Counted from the stretch's first letter, positions 42,997-52,623 are shown. The stretch: 64,000 bases of DNA from Phaeobacter cretensis (GCF_047372505.1 NZ_JBKBEU010000002.1:139491-203490); one strand, 5' to 3'. Translations and numbers: made by a program. Notes: generated by a model from the letters alone, not told the origin.

Positions 42997-43479
42997 ATGG
43001 ACCCCATCGGATTTGACGCCCATGATCATAGCCATTGTATCGCCGATGGGATCGCGGTGGCGGATGCACATTGCAGGGCAAACGGGTTGCAATTCACACC
43101 AGTACGCCGACGCGTATTAGAGATCCTGCTGCAGGCCCATCGCGCAATGGGTGCCTATGATCTTCTTGATATTTTGCGCAATGAAGGCTTGGGATCCCAG
43201 CCGCCAATAGCCTATCGGGCATTGGATTTTTTGGTAAAAAATGGCTTTGTTCACAAAATTGAACGCCTCAACGCATTTGTCGCCTGTAGCCATCCCGGCG
43301 ACGATCACGCACCAATCTTCATGATCTGCCGTGGTTGCAACGCAGTTGCAGAGGCGCCCTCTCAGACCACGAACGGTCGTCTGGGCTCAGCTGCACGAGA
43401 CACCGGATTTCTGATCGAGCGCACGGTGGTTGAAGCCGAGGGACTTTGCCCCAAATGTCAGTCCACGGATACAGCATGA
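42997..43479 (+). CDS. zur: Zur, Fur-family zinc-responsive repressor
   Basis: The 160-residue protein has the Fur fold: a winged helix (QFTPVRRRVLEILLQAHRAMGAYDLLDIL, then AYRALDFLVKNGFVHKI) and a dimerisation domain with two CxxC pairs (CRGC, CPKC). His-rich residues occur at the N-terminus. Linkage to znuA and znuCB, with a 4-base overlap with znuC, supports Zur rather than Fur. Confidence 0.92.
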   Translation: MDPIGFDAHDHSHCIADGIAVADAHCRANGLQFTPVRRRVLEILLQAHRAMGAYDLLDILRNEGLGSQPPIAYRALDFLVKNGFVHKIERLNAFVACSHPGDDHAPIFMICRGCNAVAEAPSQTTNGRLGSAARDTGFLIERTVVEAEGLCPKCQSTDTA

Positions 43480-44255
43480 GCCTAGTTGCACTTACTGATA
43501 TCACGGTGCAGCACAACGCCAACCCCGTATTACGTAACGTAAATTTTTCGATCACCGCCGGTGAAATCGTTACGATCGTCGGTCCTAATGGATCTGGAAA
43601 ATCTACTTTTCTTCGCACAGTAATAGGCGCACTCAAGCCCACAGGCGGGTCAGTCGCCCGGATAGACGATTTACGCATCGGATATGTTCCGCAGAAGCTC
43701 CATATTGATCCGACATTGCCCCTCACCGTGCGACGCTTTCTGAGCCTACCGAAACCCGTCAATGATGCCGCGGCGCAAACTGCGCTAGAACAAGCAGGCG
43801 CCGGGCAGTTGATGAAACGCCAAATGACCGGTCTATCTGGTGGGCAATTTCAGCGTGTCCTGTTGGCGCGCGCGCTGCTTTGCAATCCTCAACTCTTGAT
43901 CTTGGATGAGGCAACACAGGGTCTGGACCAACCCGGCTCCGCTGCGTTCTACCAACAGATTGAGCAGCTTCGGCAGGAGCTGGGCTGTGCAATCCTGATG
44001 GTTAGCCATGAATTACATGTTGTCATGGCAGCCTCCGATCGCGTGATCTGTCTCAACGGCCATATCTGTTGCGAAGGTGCGCCAAAGCATGTTGCGTCTG
44101 CACCGGAGTATCGGGCTCTGTTTGGTACCGGCACTCAGGGTGCTTTGGCTCTCTATCGTCATGAGCACAACCATTCTCATGATCATCAATGTGGTCATGA
44201 TCACGCCCATGATCCAACGCCGACCGGCGTCGATGTGACTGGACCGCATTCATGA
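43476..44255 (+). CDS. znuC: Zinc ABC transporter ATP-binding protein ZnuC
   Basis: The start at 43476 overlaps the zur stop (259 residues). Walker A is GPNGSGKST, the signature LSGGQFQRVLLARAL, Walker B LLILDEATQGLD, and VSHELH is the H-loop. The last 30 residues form a His-rich tail (HEHNHSHDHQCGHDHAHD) that may hold zinc. It powers ZnuB, whose gene overlaps by 4 bases. Confidence 0.94.
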   Translation: MSLVALTDITVQHNANPVLRNVNFSITAGEIVTIVGPNGSGKSTFLRTVIGALKPTGGSVARIDDLRIGYVPQKLHIDPTLPLTVRRFLSLPKPVNDAAAQTALEQAGAGQLMKRQMTGLSGGQFQRVLLARALLCNPQLLILDEATQGLDQPGSAAFYQQIEQLRQELGCAILMVSHELHVVMAASDRVICLNGHICCEGAPKHVASAPEYRALFGTGTQGALALYRHEHNHSHDHQCGHDHAHDPTPTGVDVTGPHS

Positions 44256-45055
44256 TATTACTGGATAGCTTTATGGTCCGCGCCGCCCTTGCCGGCGTCG
44301 GTGTTGCTCTCGCGGCTGCACCATTAGGTTGTTTCGTCGTTTGGCGTCGAATGGCCTATTTTGGCGACGCGACGGCACATGCCTCCATCCTAGGCGTCGC
44401 GCTCGCTCTGAGCTTCGATACACCAATATTTTTGGGTGTTTTGGCGATGGCATTAATAATGGCTACAGTGGTAACAACGCTGAGTGGCCGCGGATATGCC
44501 GTTGATACCCTATTGGGTGTACTCGCACACTCCTCCTTAGCGTTCGGCCTTGTGGCGGTATCCTTCTTGCACGGGGTGCGATTAGACCTCATGGCCTATC
44601 TGTTCGGTGATATCTTGGCTGTAAACCGTACAGATCTGCTCGTAATTTGGGGCGGGGCGATTTCGGTTGTCATACTCTTGTGCTGGCGCTGGTCAGCGCT
44701 ACTCACCTCAACCCTCAACACTGACCTTGCCTACGCCGCTGGAATTGACCCAAAACGTGAACAGTTGGTTCTGACTTTGGCTCTGGCGGTTGTGGTGGCT
44801 GTCGCAATCAAGGTGGTGGGCGTTTTACTTATTGCTGCATTACTAATCATCCCCGCTGCAACAGCGCGTTCGTTTGCTGACACACCGGAACGAATGACCA
44901 TGATCGCAGCAATTGTCGGTGCGATTTCTGCCCTTGGCGGTTTACAGCTCGCGTTCACATTCGATACACCCACCGGCCCCACAATCGTGTGCTTAGCAGC
45001 GGTTATGTTCGCGGGTTCAAGTCTGAAGCAATTGGTCTCAAAAAGCGTGAGCTAA
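44252..45055 (+). CDS. znuB: Zinc ABC transporter permease ZnuB
   Basis: The 267-residue protein is an ABC-3-type permease with about eight membrane helices. It shows RRMAYFGDATAHASILGVAL near the start and the late KVVGVLLIAALLIIPAATAR. It is the last gene of the zur-znuCB operon, and a terminator hairpin lies 80 bases downstream. Confidence 0.94.
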   Translation: MILLDSFMVRAALAGVGVALAAAPLGCFVVWRRMAYFGDATAHASILGVALALSFDTPIFLGVLAMALIMATVVTTLSGRGYAVDTLLGVLAHSSLAFGLVAVSFLHGVRLDLMAYLFGDILAVNRTDLLVIWGGAISVVILLCWRWSALLTSTLNTDLAYAAGIDPKREQLVLTLALAVVVAVAIKVVGVLLIAALLIIPAATARSFADTPERMTMIAAIVGAISALGGLQLAFTFDTPTGPTIVCLAAVMFAGSSLKQLVSKSVS

Positions 45056-45134
45056 ACAGCAGGACAGCAATACGGAACAAGCAATCGAGGCTTACTTGCT
45101 TGTATTCTGTTCGCTATAATGTGCTTTCTCATCG

Positions 45135-45155
45135 AAACCGACGTACCATCGGTTT
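45135..45155. terminator. Hairpin between convergent znuB and sensor kinase genes
   Basis: AAACCGA and TCGGTTT form a 7-bp stem with a 7-base loop, followed by one more T on the plus strand. It lies in the gap between the convergent znuB and kinase genes and may stop both. Confidence 0.5.
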
Positions 45156-45171
45156 TAGAAGCCTCTTGGAG

Positions 45172-47451
45172 TCAGGTTCCCGTTTTCGCCTGCGGACCAC
45201 AATCCACCCACTTGCCCACCGCTCCAAGCAAGGCTTTCTTGTTGATAGGTTTGCTGAGAAAATCATCCATACCTGCGGCGAGGCACTCCTCTCGGTGCGA
45301 CTGAAGTGCATTAGCGGTCAATGCCACTACCGGGCAGCGCCCTGCCCCCAGTTTCTGCTCCAGCTGCCGTATTTCTACCGTTGCATCGATCCCATCCTTG
45401 ACCGGCATCATCATATCCATCAGCACAATATCCGGATGGTGCTCCTGAAACATTGCCACGGCCTCTTCACCATTGGCCGCAATCAACACCTCTATCGGCG
45501 CGGCTTTCAGCATGCGCGACACCACTATTTGATTGGTGCGATTGTCTTCAGCCAATAGTAATTTTACGTGTGGCGCATCCGACATTTCCGATACCGGTGC
45601 CTGAACAACCTGAGGCGCTTCATCCGGTACATCGCCCAGAACGCGGCTCATTACAGAGCGGAGTTGCGCTGCCCTTAGCGGTTTAAGCGCTACCTCGCAG
45701 TGCCCCAATTGATCACGCATATCCTGCTCGAAAATGTTTTCCACCGACGACAAGATCACGATTGGCAGGTCCTTATACTCCGGGATCTCACGAATACGCT
45801 GAGCAAGTTCCTTGCCGTCCATTCCCGGCATCTGAAAATCCTGCAAAATCACATCGTAGTGCACCCCATCGTGGCGCGCATCCAACAACAGTTCCAACGC
45901 TTGATGCGCCGAGCCCACCGCAACGTTGTCTACGCCCCAGGTATCCAATCGTTCTGTCAACATGACCCGGTTAAGCTCTAGATCATCAACGATCAAAGCG
46001 CGCAAACCATTAAAGTCGCGCTCATCCTGCGAGCGCTTCGGTGGATCTGGACGGATACGCAGCGGTAAATCGATGGTAAAGACTGAGCCCTTCCCTAATT
46101 CAGAACGGACGGAAATACGCCCGCCCATCAGATTCAGCAAACGGGTAGAAATTGCCAGACCAAGGCCGGTACCTTCATAATTTCGAGTCGCAGCGCCGTC
46201 AGCCTGTTCAAACGCGTTGAAGATACGGTCCAGGCGATCATCGGGTATCCCAGCGCCAGTATCTGTCACCGAAATTCGCAAATCTGTCTGGTCATCCCCT
46301 GACTGGCCGGACACCTCTATGTAGACATATCCTTTTGCCGTAAATTTGACCGCATTGCCTGCAACATTGGTCAGGATCTGGCGAATACGTCCTACATCCC
46401 CTTCGTAGCATTCCGGCAGGCTGGGATCATAGCGGAGGGTTACTTCGACGTTTTTCTCAGCAGCTTTCGGCGACAACAGCGTCACCACATCCTCTACAGC
46501 GGTTTGCAGGTTAAATGGCGCACGATCCAGCTCCATCTTGCCGGCTTCGATTTTGGAGAAATTAAGAATATCGTTGATGATGGTCAGCAACGCTGAACCG
46601 GACTTGGAAATAGTCTCAGCATACATTGTCTGGTTTTCATCCAGATCCGTTTCAAGAACCAGTTCCGCCATACCGATCACCCCGTTCATCGGTGTGCGGA
46701 TCTCATGCGACATATTCGCAAGGAATTCTGATTTGGCCCGGTTGGCTATGTCTGCGGCTTTTCGCGCCTCTTCCAAGGCGTATTCTCGCTCGTCACGTTC
46801 GTCAAAGGTGTCCTCCAGAACACCAACCGAAAAATTGAGTGCCCTGAATTCACGTGAGGCGAACCAAGGCAACCGCAATTTTCGGTTCGACAGACCCGCA
46901 ATGGCATCAGACATACGTTGATGAATGATTTGTAGCGGTCGCAAGGCGAGCACGTTCACCAGGATCAAAACCAAAAGCGATAGCATTGCTACGGCAATCA
47001 CGGTCCACATAATCGTCTGGCTGACCTTCTCTTGGACCATGGCCTGCCCTTCGCGAGTGGACCAATGCACCACCATGTGACCAAAATCAAAACCATCAAG
47101 CGTAATGGGACGATCATACATGACAAAATCATCCGGCCCGACCTCATCGGTCCGGCCGGCTTTGGCTATAGGAACGCCCTCGCTACTTTGGATCTGGATC
47201 TTTAAGAGTTTGGGATTGCGAGTGATTGCCTCAATCAACCCAGTTTCCAAAACCGGCACGTCCTCGACAATGATCGATTCTAACATCAACCCACTCAATA
47301 GAGAGATCGTCAGCTCTGCCTGCTCTTTCAATTGCGCCTGAAGATTACGGGTCTCATAGCGTCGCGCAACATCACCGATGGCCGCCGCCACAAGCATGGC
47401 GGCCAGCGATAGTGACAGTACAATCTGAAAGAGTATGCCCGTGCGTTTCAT
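45172..47451 (-). CDS. Hybrid sensor histidine kinase with two receiver domains
   Basis: The 759-residue protein has membrane helix one at about 7-25, a periplasmic domain at 26-147, helix two at about 148-170, and a coiled linker at 172-240. HisKA carries phospho-His249 (MSHEIRTPMNG). The ATPase domain has N box NVAGNAVKFT, DTGAGIP and GTGLGLAIS. Two receivers follow: VDDLELNR with DFQMPGMDG, then AEDNRTNQ with DMMMPVKDG. There is no Hpt or DNA-binding domain, so a separate partner must pass the signal on. It follows a PhnD-like binding protein gene by 20 bases, which suggests that protein is its sensor. Confidence 0.92.
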   Translation of the reverse strand: MKRTGILFQIVLSLSLAAMLVAAAIGDVARRYETRNLQAQLKEQAELTISLLSGLMLESIIVEDVPVLETGLIEAITRNPKLLKIQIQSSEGVPIAKAGRTDEVGPDDFVMYDRPITLDGFDFGHMVVHWSTREGQAMVQEKVSQTIMWTVIAVAMLSLLVLILVNVLALRPLQIIHQRMSDAIAGLSNRKLRLPWFASREFRALNFSVGVLEDTFDERDEREYALEEARKAADIANRAKSEFLANMSHEIRTPMNGVIGMAELVLETDLDENQTMYAETISKSGSALLTIINDILNFSKIEAGKMELDRAPFNLQTAVEDVVTLLSPKAAEKNVEVTLRYDPSLPECYEGDVGRIRQILTNVAGNAVKFTAKGYVYIEVSGQSGDDQTDLRISVTDTGAGIPDDRLDRIFNAFEQADGAATRNYEGTGLGLAISTRLLNLMGGRISVRSELGKGSVFTIDLPLRIRPDPPKRSQDERDFNGLRALIVDDLELNRVMLTERLDTWGVDNVAVGSAHQALELLLDARHDGVHYDVILQDFQMPGMDGKELAQRIREIPEYKDLPIVILSSVENIFEQDMRDQLGHCEVALKPLRAAQLRSVMSRVLGDVPDEAPQVVQAPVSEMSDAPHVKLLLAEDNRTNQIVVSRMLKAAPIEVLIAANGEEAVAMFQEHHPDIVLMDMMMPVKDGIDATVEIRQLEQKLGAGRCPVVALTANALQSHREECLAAGMDDFLSKPINKKALLGAVGKWVDCGPQAKTGT

Positions 47452-47471
47452 TGGGGTCCTCGGTAACGACG

Positions 47472-48353
47472 CTAAAAGGCTTGGCTCTGTTCCATGGCGT
47501 CGCGGATCAGGTCGTAATCGGAGTCGGCCCCCTCAAGAAAACCGTTTTTGGATACTCGTCGCACGATCTCTTCGTTTTCTGATGACAGCATAATCTGGCG
47601 CATAGCGAGCAGAACGTGTTCCGGCAGAGCAGAAGATGCAAGCCAAGGCTTCGTCACATTGTCGAAACTCGTCAATATGCGAATCGGTACACCCTTTGAG
47701 ATCAACTTCTTGTATGTACTCTCTTTCAGAGCACCTGCCGTGAATTTTCCGGCACCAACGGCCTCACCCACTAAATCGTGACGCCCCAGATATTCATAGG
47801 TGTGTAGATCATCACTATCGATCCCTGCCTCCAATAGATGGCTCTGGGCTAGATAACGACCAATCGTTGACAGCTCGTCCCCGAATGCAAAACTAAGGCC
47901 CGACAGATCCGACAGATCTGTAATAGTACTATCGCGATGAACGACGATCACGCCTTTGAAACGCTTGCGCCCTTTCTTCGATTCCATGGCAACAATCTGA
48001 ATGTCAGGATTCTGATTCATCACATGGACATAGGACGCAGGCCCGAACCGCGCAAAATCGACCTCGCCGCTGGCGAGCTGATTGATACCCTCTTGATATT
48101 CCTTAGCAACAGTCATCCGAACGACAACCTTCTCGCCCAGGGCTTCGCCAAGACGATTGGATAAAAATGTCAGGAACGGGCGATATTTTTTGACCGTTAC
48201 AGTTGGTTTATCCGCGGCGTAGGTACCAAACGTCAGCGTGATATCAGCGCGAGCTGTCAAAGGCGCCATCGACACCACGACGCAGACACAGAAAATAAAC
48301 CACAAGCGCAAAAAGCTCGCGGGTTGAAGTGTGTATTTCGGAGCGATCAACAT
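47472..48353 (-). CDS. PhnD-like periplasmic substrate-binding protein, probable sensor partner
   Basis: I start at the ATG at 48353, which has a strong GGAGGTGA site 2-10 bases upstream (293 residues). A signal peptide (about 15-35, TARAD) precedes a phosphonate-binding-type domain (TLTFGTYAADKPTVTVKKYRPFL, then ASGEVDFARFGPASYV). No ABC permease or ATPase is nearby, but a hybrid histidine kinase gene follows 20 bases downstream. It therefore probably binds a ligand and presents it to the kinase. The gene is divergent from the 1347-residue fusion protein. Confidence 0.88.
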   Translation of the reverse strand: MLIAPKYTLQPASFLRLWFIFCVCVVVSMAPLTARADITLTFGTYAADKPTVTVKKYRPFLTFLSNRLGEALGEKVVVRMTVAKEYQEGINQLASGEVDFARFGPASYVHVMNQNPDIQIVAMESKKGRKRFKGVIVVHRDSTITDLSDLSGLSFAFGDELSTIGRYLAQSHLLEAGIDSDDLHTYEYLGRHDLVGEAVGAGKFTAGALKESTYKKLISKGVPIRILTSFDNVTKPWLASSALPEHVLLAMRQIMLSSENEEIVRRVSKNGFLEGADSDYDLIRDAMEQSQAF

Positions 48354-48579
48354 CGTCACCTCCTGTATGGACCCAGCCGGTGCCGGATCGGTGAAGTCGT
48401 GCATCTGTTTACCCTGAATAGTAAGAAAATTTGGTTAAGTGGCCTTAAAATAGTAAATTAATATTACCGCCACCCTTTTAACGTGACATCAATATTAATG
48501 TTTCAGTAACGACTTCAGTGCTTTTTTATAAAATTCGTCACAAATTTGAAGATCGGGTTGAACCCCGACAGGACAGCTC
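48354..48579. promoter_or_regulatory. AT-rich divergent promoter region with AATATTA elements
   Basis: The 226 bases between the binding-protein gene and the fusion gene are markedly AT-rich compared with the surroundings. ATTAATATTA (about 48457-48467) and CAATATTAATG (about 48490-48500) form short palindromes. Both divergent promoters should be here; a regulator site is possible. Confidence 0.45.
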
Positions 48580-51500
48580 GTGATAGCAAAATGTATTCGT
48601 TCCCGCACACCCAATTCTCGCCTTCAGCTTGCGATTGTCTTGTTGATCAGCGCAGTTCCCGCTACGGCTTGGGCCATCCCCTCACCAGAACTGGTGATCG
48701 GGTCAGTCTCATCCTTGTCTCAGGTCTTCGCTGTAGGGATCGCTATGGTATCCGGTCTTGGCGCTGTGATTGCTGCCAAATTGGGTTTCCAACCCCAAAA
48801 GGGCGCGCAGGCGAAACGATATCCAGTACGACTGATCATGGGATTGGTATTGGCGGCCCTCGCCATGGCCGTCCTGAACTACTGGCAGTTCAACAATCAA
48901 CGCGCAGCAGAGAAAGCACGCTTGCAAGCGACACTGGTACGTCCTGCGCAATTTGATGGAACCAAGATCAAGGACGCCTCCCTAAAAGAGACCAGCTTCT
49001 TGCACCAGTCGGATCATCCGCTTGCAATGTCAACATCGTCTGCAGCGATGGCGTTGGAAGACGGCGAAACGTTGTTCTACGACATTCGTGAAACCGGTGA
49101 AAACGCGATGGGTACCTTACCGGGCTCTACCCACATCCGCTTCCCCGACTTTTTGCAATCGCGCCCCGTACAACTGGGACAAAAGGTTGTTTTGTTCTGC
49201 CATAACGGGAACCGCAGCTCGGAAACCTGTGCGAAGCTGGCCGAGATGGGTATCGACTGCAGCTTTATCGCTGGTGGCATCGAAAAATGGATTGTGGAAG
49301 GGCGGGATTTCTCAGACAAAAATGTGAAGACACTGTCTGATCTACGCGCAATTCCAGAGTATCCCGGTCGCGATGTGCTGCTCAGCACTGCTGACTTCAC
49401 CAAGTTGCTGAACACAGAAGATTTGCAAATTGTCGACACTCGCTACCCCGGTGATTTTGATAGCGGCCACCTACCAGGGGCAGTCAATCTTCCGATCCGT
49501 AAGATGACAACAGCCGATTTGATGCAGCGCATAGACGAATTAGACCCAAACAAGCCAACGCTAGCGGCATGCTATGACCGTCGCAGCTGCTTCATGAGCC
49601 AGGTTCTGGGTCTTGAGCTATCGCAAAAAGGGTTTGATTTTCGTGGTCGCTATACGTTGCCCTGGGAGTATTTTATTGCTCCTAAACCCAAACCACACGT
49701 TCAGGCCTGGCTGGCGGATCAACAAACCGGCCTTTGGGACAAAGCAATTTCGACACTATCGGCAGCCCTGCTTTGGGTCCATGAGCGCAGCCATATTCTT
49801 CTCGGTCTACTAGCACTCTCTTTGATCACACGGATCCTGATACTGCCTGTGGCGCTAAAATCTGAACGCGACCAGATCATCACCGCAGAGACGGCCGATG
49901 AGATGAAGGCGCTGAAGATAAAGCTGGCCCATGATCCTGTACGCAAAGCGCGCGCGGTTCAGGCGTTCTATGTCGATAAGGGACTGACGCCGATGAAGAA
50001 TCTCACCGCTCTTCTGTTCCTGCCGGTGATGATGCTCGGCGTATCAGCCGCGCAGGATGCCAGCGCCAGCCTGCAATCCGGCTTTCTCTGGATGTCTGAT
50101 CTTGGCAAATCTGACCCGCTGTTCATCATGCCACTGTTGTTTTGTGGCTTGGCAGCTATCTACCTCCTGTGGGCCGTGGCAAAAACCAAACGACAGAAAC
50201 TGCTATGGATGGTGTTGGGGCTGCCTGCGCTTTTTGCCATGGTGTTCGCGCTGTCCGGTGCCGCAAACGCATATCTCTGCTTCAGCTTAACATTCCTGTT
50301 GCTTCAACGCGCCTATGTTACCGGTATGCACCTTAACCTAGGCAAGACAGTGTCTATGTTGCTCCACCGGCGTCAGTTGACCAAACTACCGCGCGGCGTA
50401 ATCCCGATGGGATATACCGAAGAACTGCCAGACGCCGGCAATAAGGCTCTTCGGCTGTCGGTCCTTAAAAACGCTGGCTTGCCGATTCCGGGCGGAGTGA
50501 TCCTACGCTCGGATGCCATTCGTGATTATCATGCCATGACAGATGCACAAAAAGATGTGTTTGCGGTGCATGTTTTCCAACAGGCTGGTGGCAAACCCGT
50601 CGCCGTACGTTCATCTGCTAGCAATGAGGACGGCGCAGATCAGAGCTTTGCCGGAGTATTCGAGTCCGTTCTGAACGTCACCACCGACACCATGCGCGCT
50701 GCCTTGGATGAAGTGGTGGCGAGCTTTTCTTCTACCCGCGCCGCCAGCTATTCTGGTGATGGTGATGGTGATGGTGATGGTGACAATACCTATCAGGGAA
50801 ACATCGTGGTGCAGGAAATGGTGCAAGCCGACTATGCCGGCGTGATGTTCACTCAGGATCCGATGGCCCCCGGCATGACAATGATCGAATGGGTCGAAGG
50901 ATGTGGCGAAGATCTCGTCTCAGGCCGCGTCACCCCGACCAGTCTGCGTTTTGGTCGTTATTCAAATCTGCCCGCAGATACCGATCAGGACCAGACACTC
51001 GATATGGCGCCTCTCCTTGTTCTAGCCAAGCAGATTGAAGAGATCTTTGGCGCACCTCAGGATGTCGAATGGGCCTATGCCGATGGGCAATTCCAGATCG
51101 TACAAAGCCGCGATATCACCACGTTGTCGCTTGGGGCCGAAGCAGAACGCGTTCGTCTTGCCGAATGGCGCTGTCTGCTGGAGCGCTATGCCACAAACGG
51201 TCCCGATCAGCCGCTGCTGGAACAGGATGAAATGTCCGAAGTACTACCCCGCCCAACCCCTTTGTCATTCTCGCTGATGAGTAGTCTATGGGCGCCCGGT
51301 GGCAGTGTTGATCTCGCGTGCCGCGCATTGGCTGTGCCGTATAAACTGCCTGAAGATCGCCCCGGCCACATGGTGAACCTTTTTGGTAAGACATACGTTG
51401 ATGTCAGCCTCAAGGAACAGATGACGCTGAAACTAACAGCGACCAAAGCAAAGCAACTCCGCAAGCAAGCCCGGCCGATAATATCCCACTTCCAGGATGA

Positions 51501-52623
51501 ACTGATGCCGCAGCTAACCGATCAGCTGGCGTTTTGGCAGGCGGTCGACTACAAGGCTTTGCCCCGGCACAAACTGCTGGAAGCCATCGCAACCCTACGC
51601 GATCTCTTTGTTACCGACATTTATGTCGAGGCTGAAAAAATCAACATTATAGCAGGATTTACCATGAGCGAAGCGAGCGCGGCTGCCGCAGGCGACCCAG
51701 CGCTACGGGCTAAACTGATGCATACCGAATTGCCCAATGCTCCGTCCAGCTTGCTCGCGTCCTGTACAGGTCCGGATGCTGAAAGCCGCGCGCAAGAGCT
51801 CATGGGCCACCGCTCGATCTTCGACTACGAGCTGGCTACCCCCCGCTATAGTGAAGCACCTACCCTTCTTGCCTCTCTGCTCAATAGCTCGGTCGAGCCT
51901 ATCAACGGAACCTTAGCAAATCCCGCTCATCTGCCGGATGGGTTGCACGATACACTGGATCTGGCAATCGCCTATCAGGACCTCAAAGAACAAGCCAAAC
52001 ATGAGGCACTGCGCGTTTTGGCAGAGCTGCGGCGCGCGTTGCTGGCCCTTGGCTCCAATACGGGACTGAACGACCTGATTTTCTATCTCAGCATGGATCA
52101 GATTATCACCGACAGCTGGAATAGGCCGGAAGCCCTGAAAGAAACCGCATTGGCGCGCAAACATAAGGAGGAGCTGCGCAAGCTCTCCGCACCGACTGAC
52201 GTCACATTGTCTCTCCGCGATTGCGAACTTCTCTCACTTGGTGCGCAGACCGGAGCCAGCGATTGTGATCTGGGCGGCACCTGCGTGGCCGGCAGCGGCG
52301 AGGTGAAAGCCCGTGTTTTTTGGGTTGAGGATGAAACCGCCATCGGTCCAGAGGTTTTCGACGGGTTCCAGAATGGCGATGTTCTGGCCTGCCGTATGAT
52401 CAATCCCGCCTGGCTACCCTATGTGCAGCGTTCAGGTGCGGTACTCAGCGAAGTCGGCGGCTGGCTCAGCCATATGGCGATTGTTGCCCGCGAAAAAGAC
52501 ATTCTGATGCTTGTGGCCTGCCGAGGGTTGGATCAATTGGAACATGGTGATCAGGTCACCGTGGCCGAAGATGGTTCGATCATTCCGCCGACAACGCAGG
52601 GGCTAAAGGTCGTATCCGCCTAG
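48580..52623 (+). CDS. Rhodanese-rhodanese-YidC-like-PEP synthase-like fusion protein, 1347 aa
   Basis: Domains in order: signal or anchor helix (15-32); membrane helices about 40-67 and 82-101; rhodanese one at about 145-245 with active-site-like Cys207 (CHNGNR); rhodanese two at about 265-365 with Cys331 (CYDRRS). A YidC/Oxa1-like domain covers about 395-580 (TRILILP with groove-type Arg418, FLWMSDLGKSDPLFIMP). Then comes a PEP-synthase-like ATP-grasp at about 615-850 (VRSSASNEDG, QDVEWA), a middle domain at 880-1210, and a swivelling phospho-His domain at about 1235-1345 with His1298 (GGWLSHMAIVARE). The last three follow the order of rifampin phosphotransferases. By positive-inside reasoning, the rhodaneses face the periplasm and the dikinase the cytoplasm. 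The whole combination is unusual; function is unknown. Confidence 0.88.
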   Translation: MIAKCIRSRTPNSRLQLAIVLLISAVPATAWAIPSPELVIGSVSSLSQVFAVGIAMVSGLGAVIAAKLGFQPQKGAQAKRYPVRLIMGLVLAALAMAVLNYWQFNNQRAAEKARLQATLVRPAQFDGTKIKDASLKETSFLHQSDHPLAMSTSSAAMALEDGETLFYDIRETGENAMGTLPGSTHIRFPDFLQSRPVQLGQKVVLFCHNGNRSSETCAKLAEMGIDCSFIAGGIEKWIVEGRDFSDKNVKTLSDLRAIPEYPGRDVLLSTADFTKLLNTEDLQIVDTRYPGDFDSGHLPGAVNLPIRKMTTADLMQRIDELDPNKPTLAACYDRRSCFMSQVLGLELSQKGFDFRGRYTLPWEYFIAPKPKPHVQAWLADQQTGLWDKAISTLSAALLWVHERSHILLGLLALSLITRILILPVALKSERDQIITAETADEMKALKIKLAHDPVRKARAVQAFYVDKGLTPMKNLTALLFLPVMMLGVSAAQDASASLQSGFLWMSDLGKSDPLFIMPLLFCGLAAIYLLWAVAKTKRQKLLWMVLGLPALFAMVFALSGAANAYLCFSLTFLLLQRAYVTGMHLNLGKTVSMLLHRRQLTKLPRGVIPMGYTEELPDAGNKALRLSVLKNAGLPIPGGVILRSDAIRDYHAMTDAQKDVFAVHVFQQAGGKPVAVRSSASNEDGADQSFAGVFESVLNVTTDTMRAALDEVVASFSSTRAASYSGDGDGDGDGDNTYQGNIVVQEMVQADYAGVMFTQDPMAPGMTMIEWVEGCGEDLVSGRVTPTSLRFGRYSNLPADTDQDQTLDMAPLLVLAKQIEEIFGAPQDVEWAYADGQFQIVQSRDITTLSLGAEAERVRLAEWRCLLERYATNGPDQPLLEQDEMSEVLPRPTPLSFSLMSSLWAPGGSVDLACRALAVPYKLPEDRPGHMVNLFGKTYVDVSLKEQMTLKLTATKAKQLRKQARPIISHFQDELMPQLTDQLAFWQAVDYKALPRHKLLEAIATLRDLFVTDIYVEAEKINIIAGFTMSEASAAAAGDPALRAKLMHTELPNAPSSLLASCTGPDAESRAQELMGHRSIFDYELATPRYSEAPTLLASLLNSSVEPINGTLANPAHLPDGLHDTLDLAIAYQDLKEQAKHEALRVLAELRRALLALGSNTGLNDLIFYLSMDQIITDSWNRPEALKETALARKHKEELRKLSAPTDVTLSLRDCELLSLGAQTGASDCDLGGTCVAGSGEVKARVFWVEDETAIGPEVFDGFQNGDVLACRMINPAWLPYVQRSGAVLSEVGGWLSHMAIVAREKDILMLVACRGLDQLEHGDQVTVAEDGSIIPPTTQGLKVVSA
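50755..50784 (+). repeat. In-frame GGTGAT microsatellite encoding Gly-Asp repeats
   Basis: Four perfect GGTGAT units and a fifth GGTGAC run in tandem, encoding five Gly-Asp pairs (residues 726-735) in a loop of the ATP-grasp domain. Copy changes would keep the frame but lengthen or shorten the loop. Confidence 0.85.
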
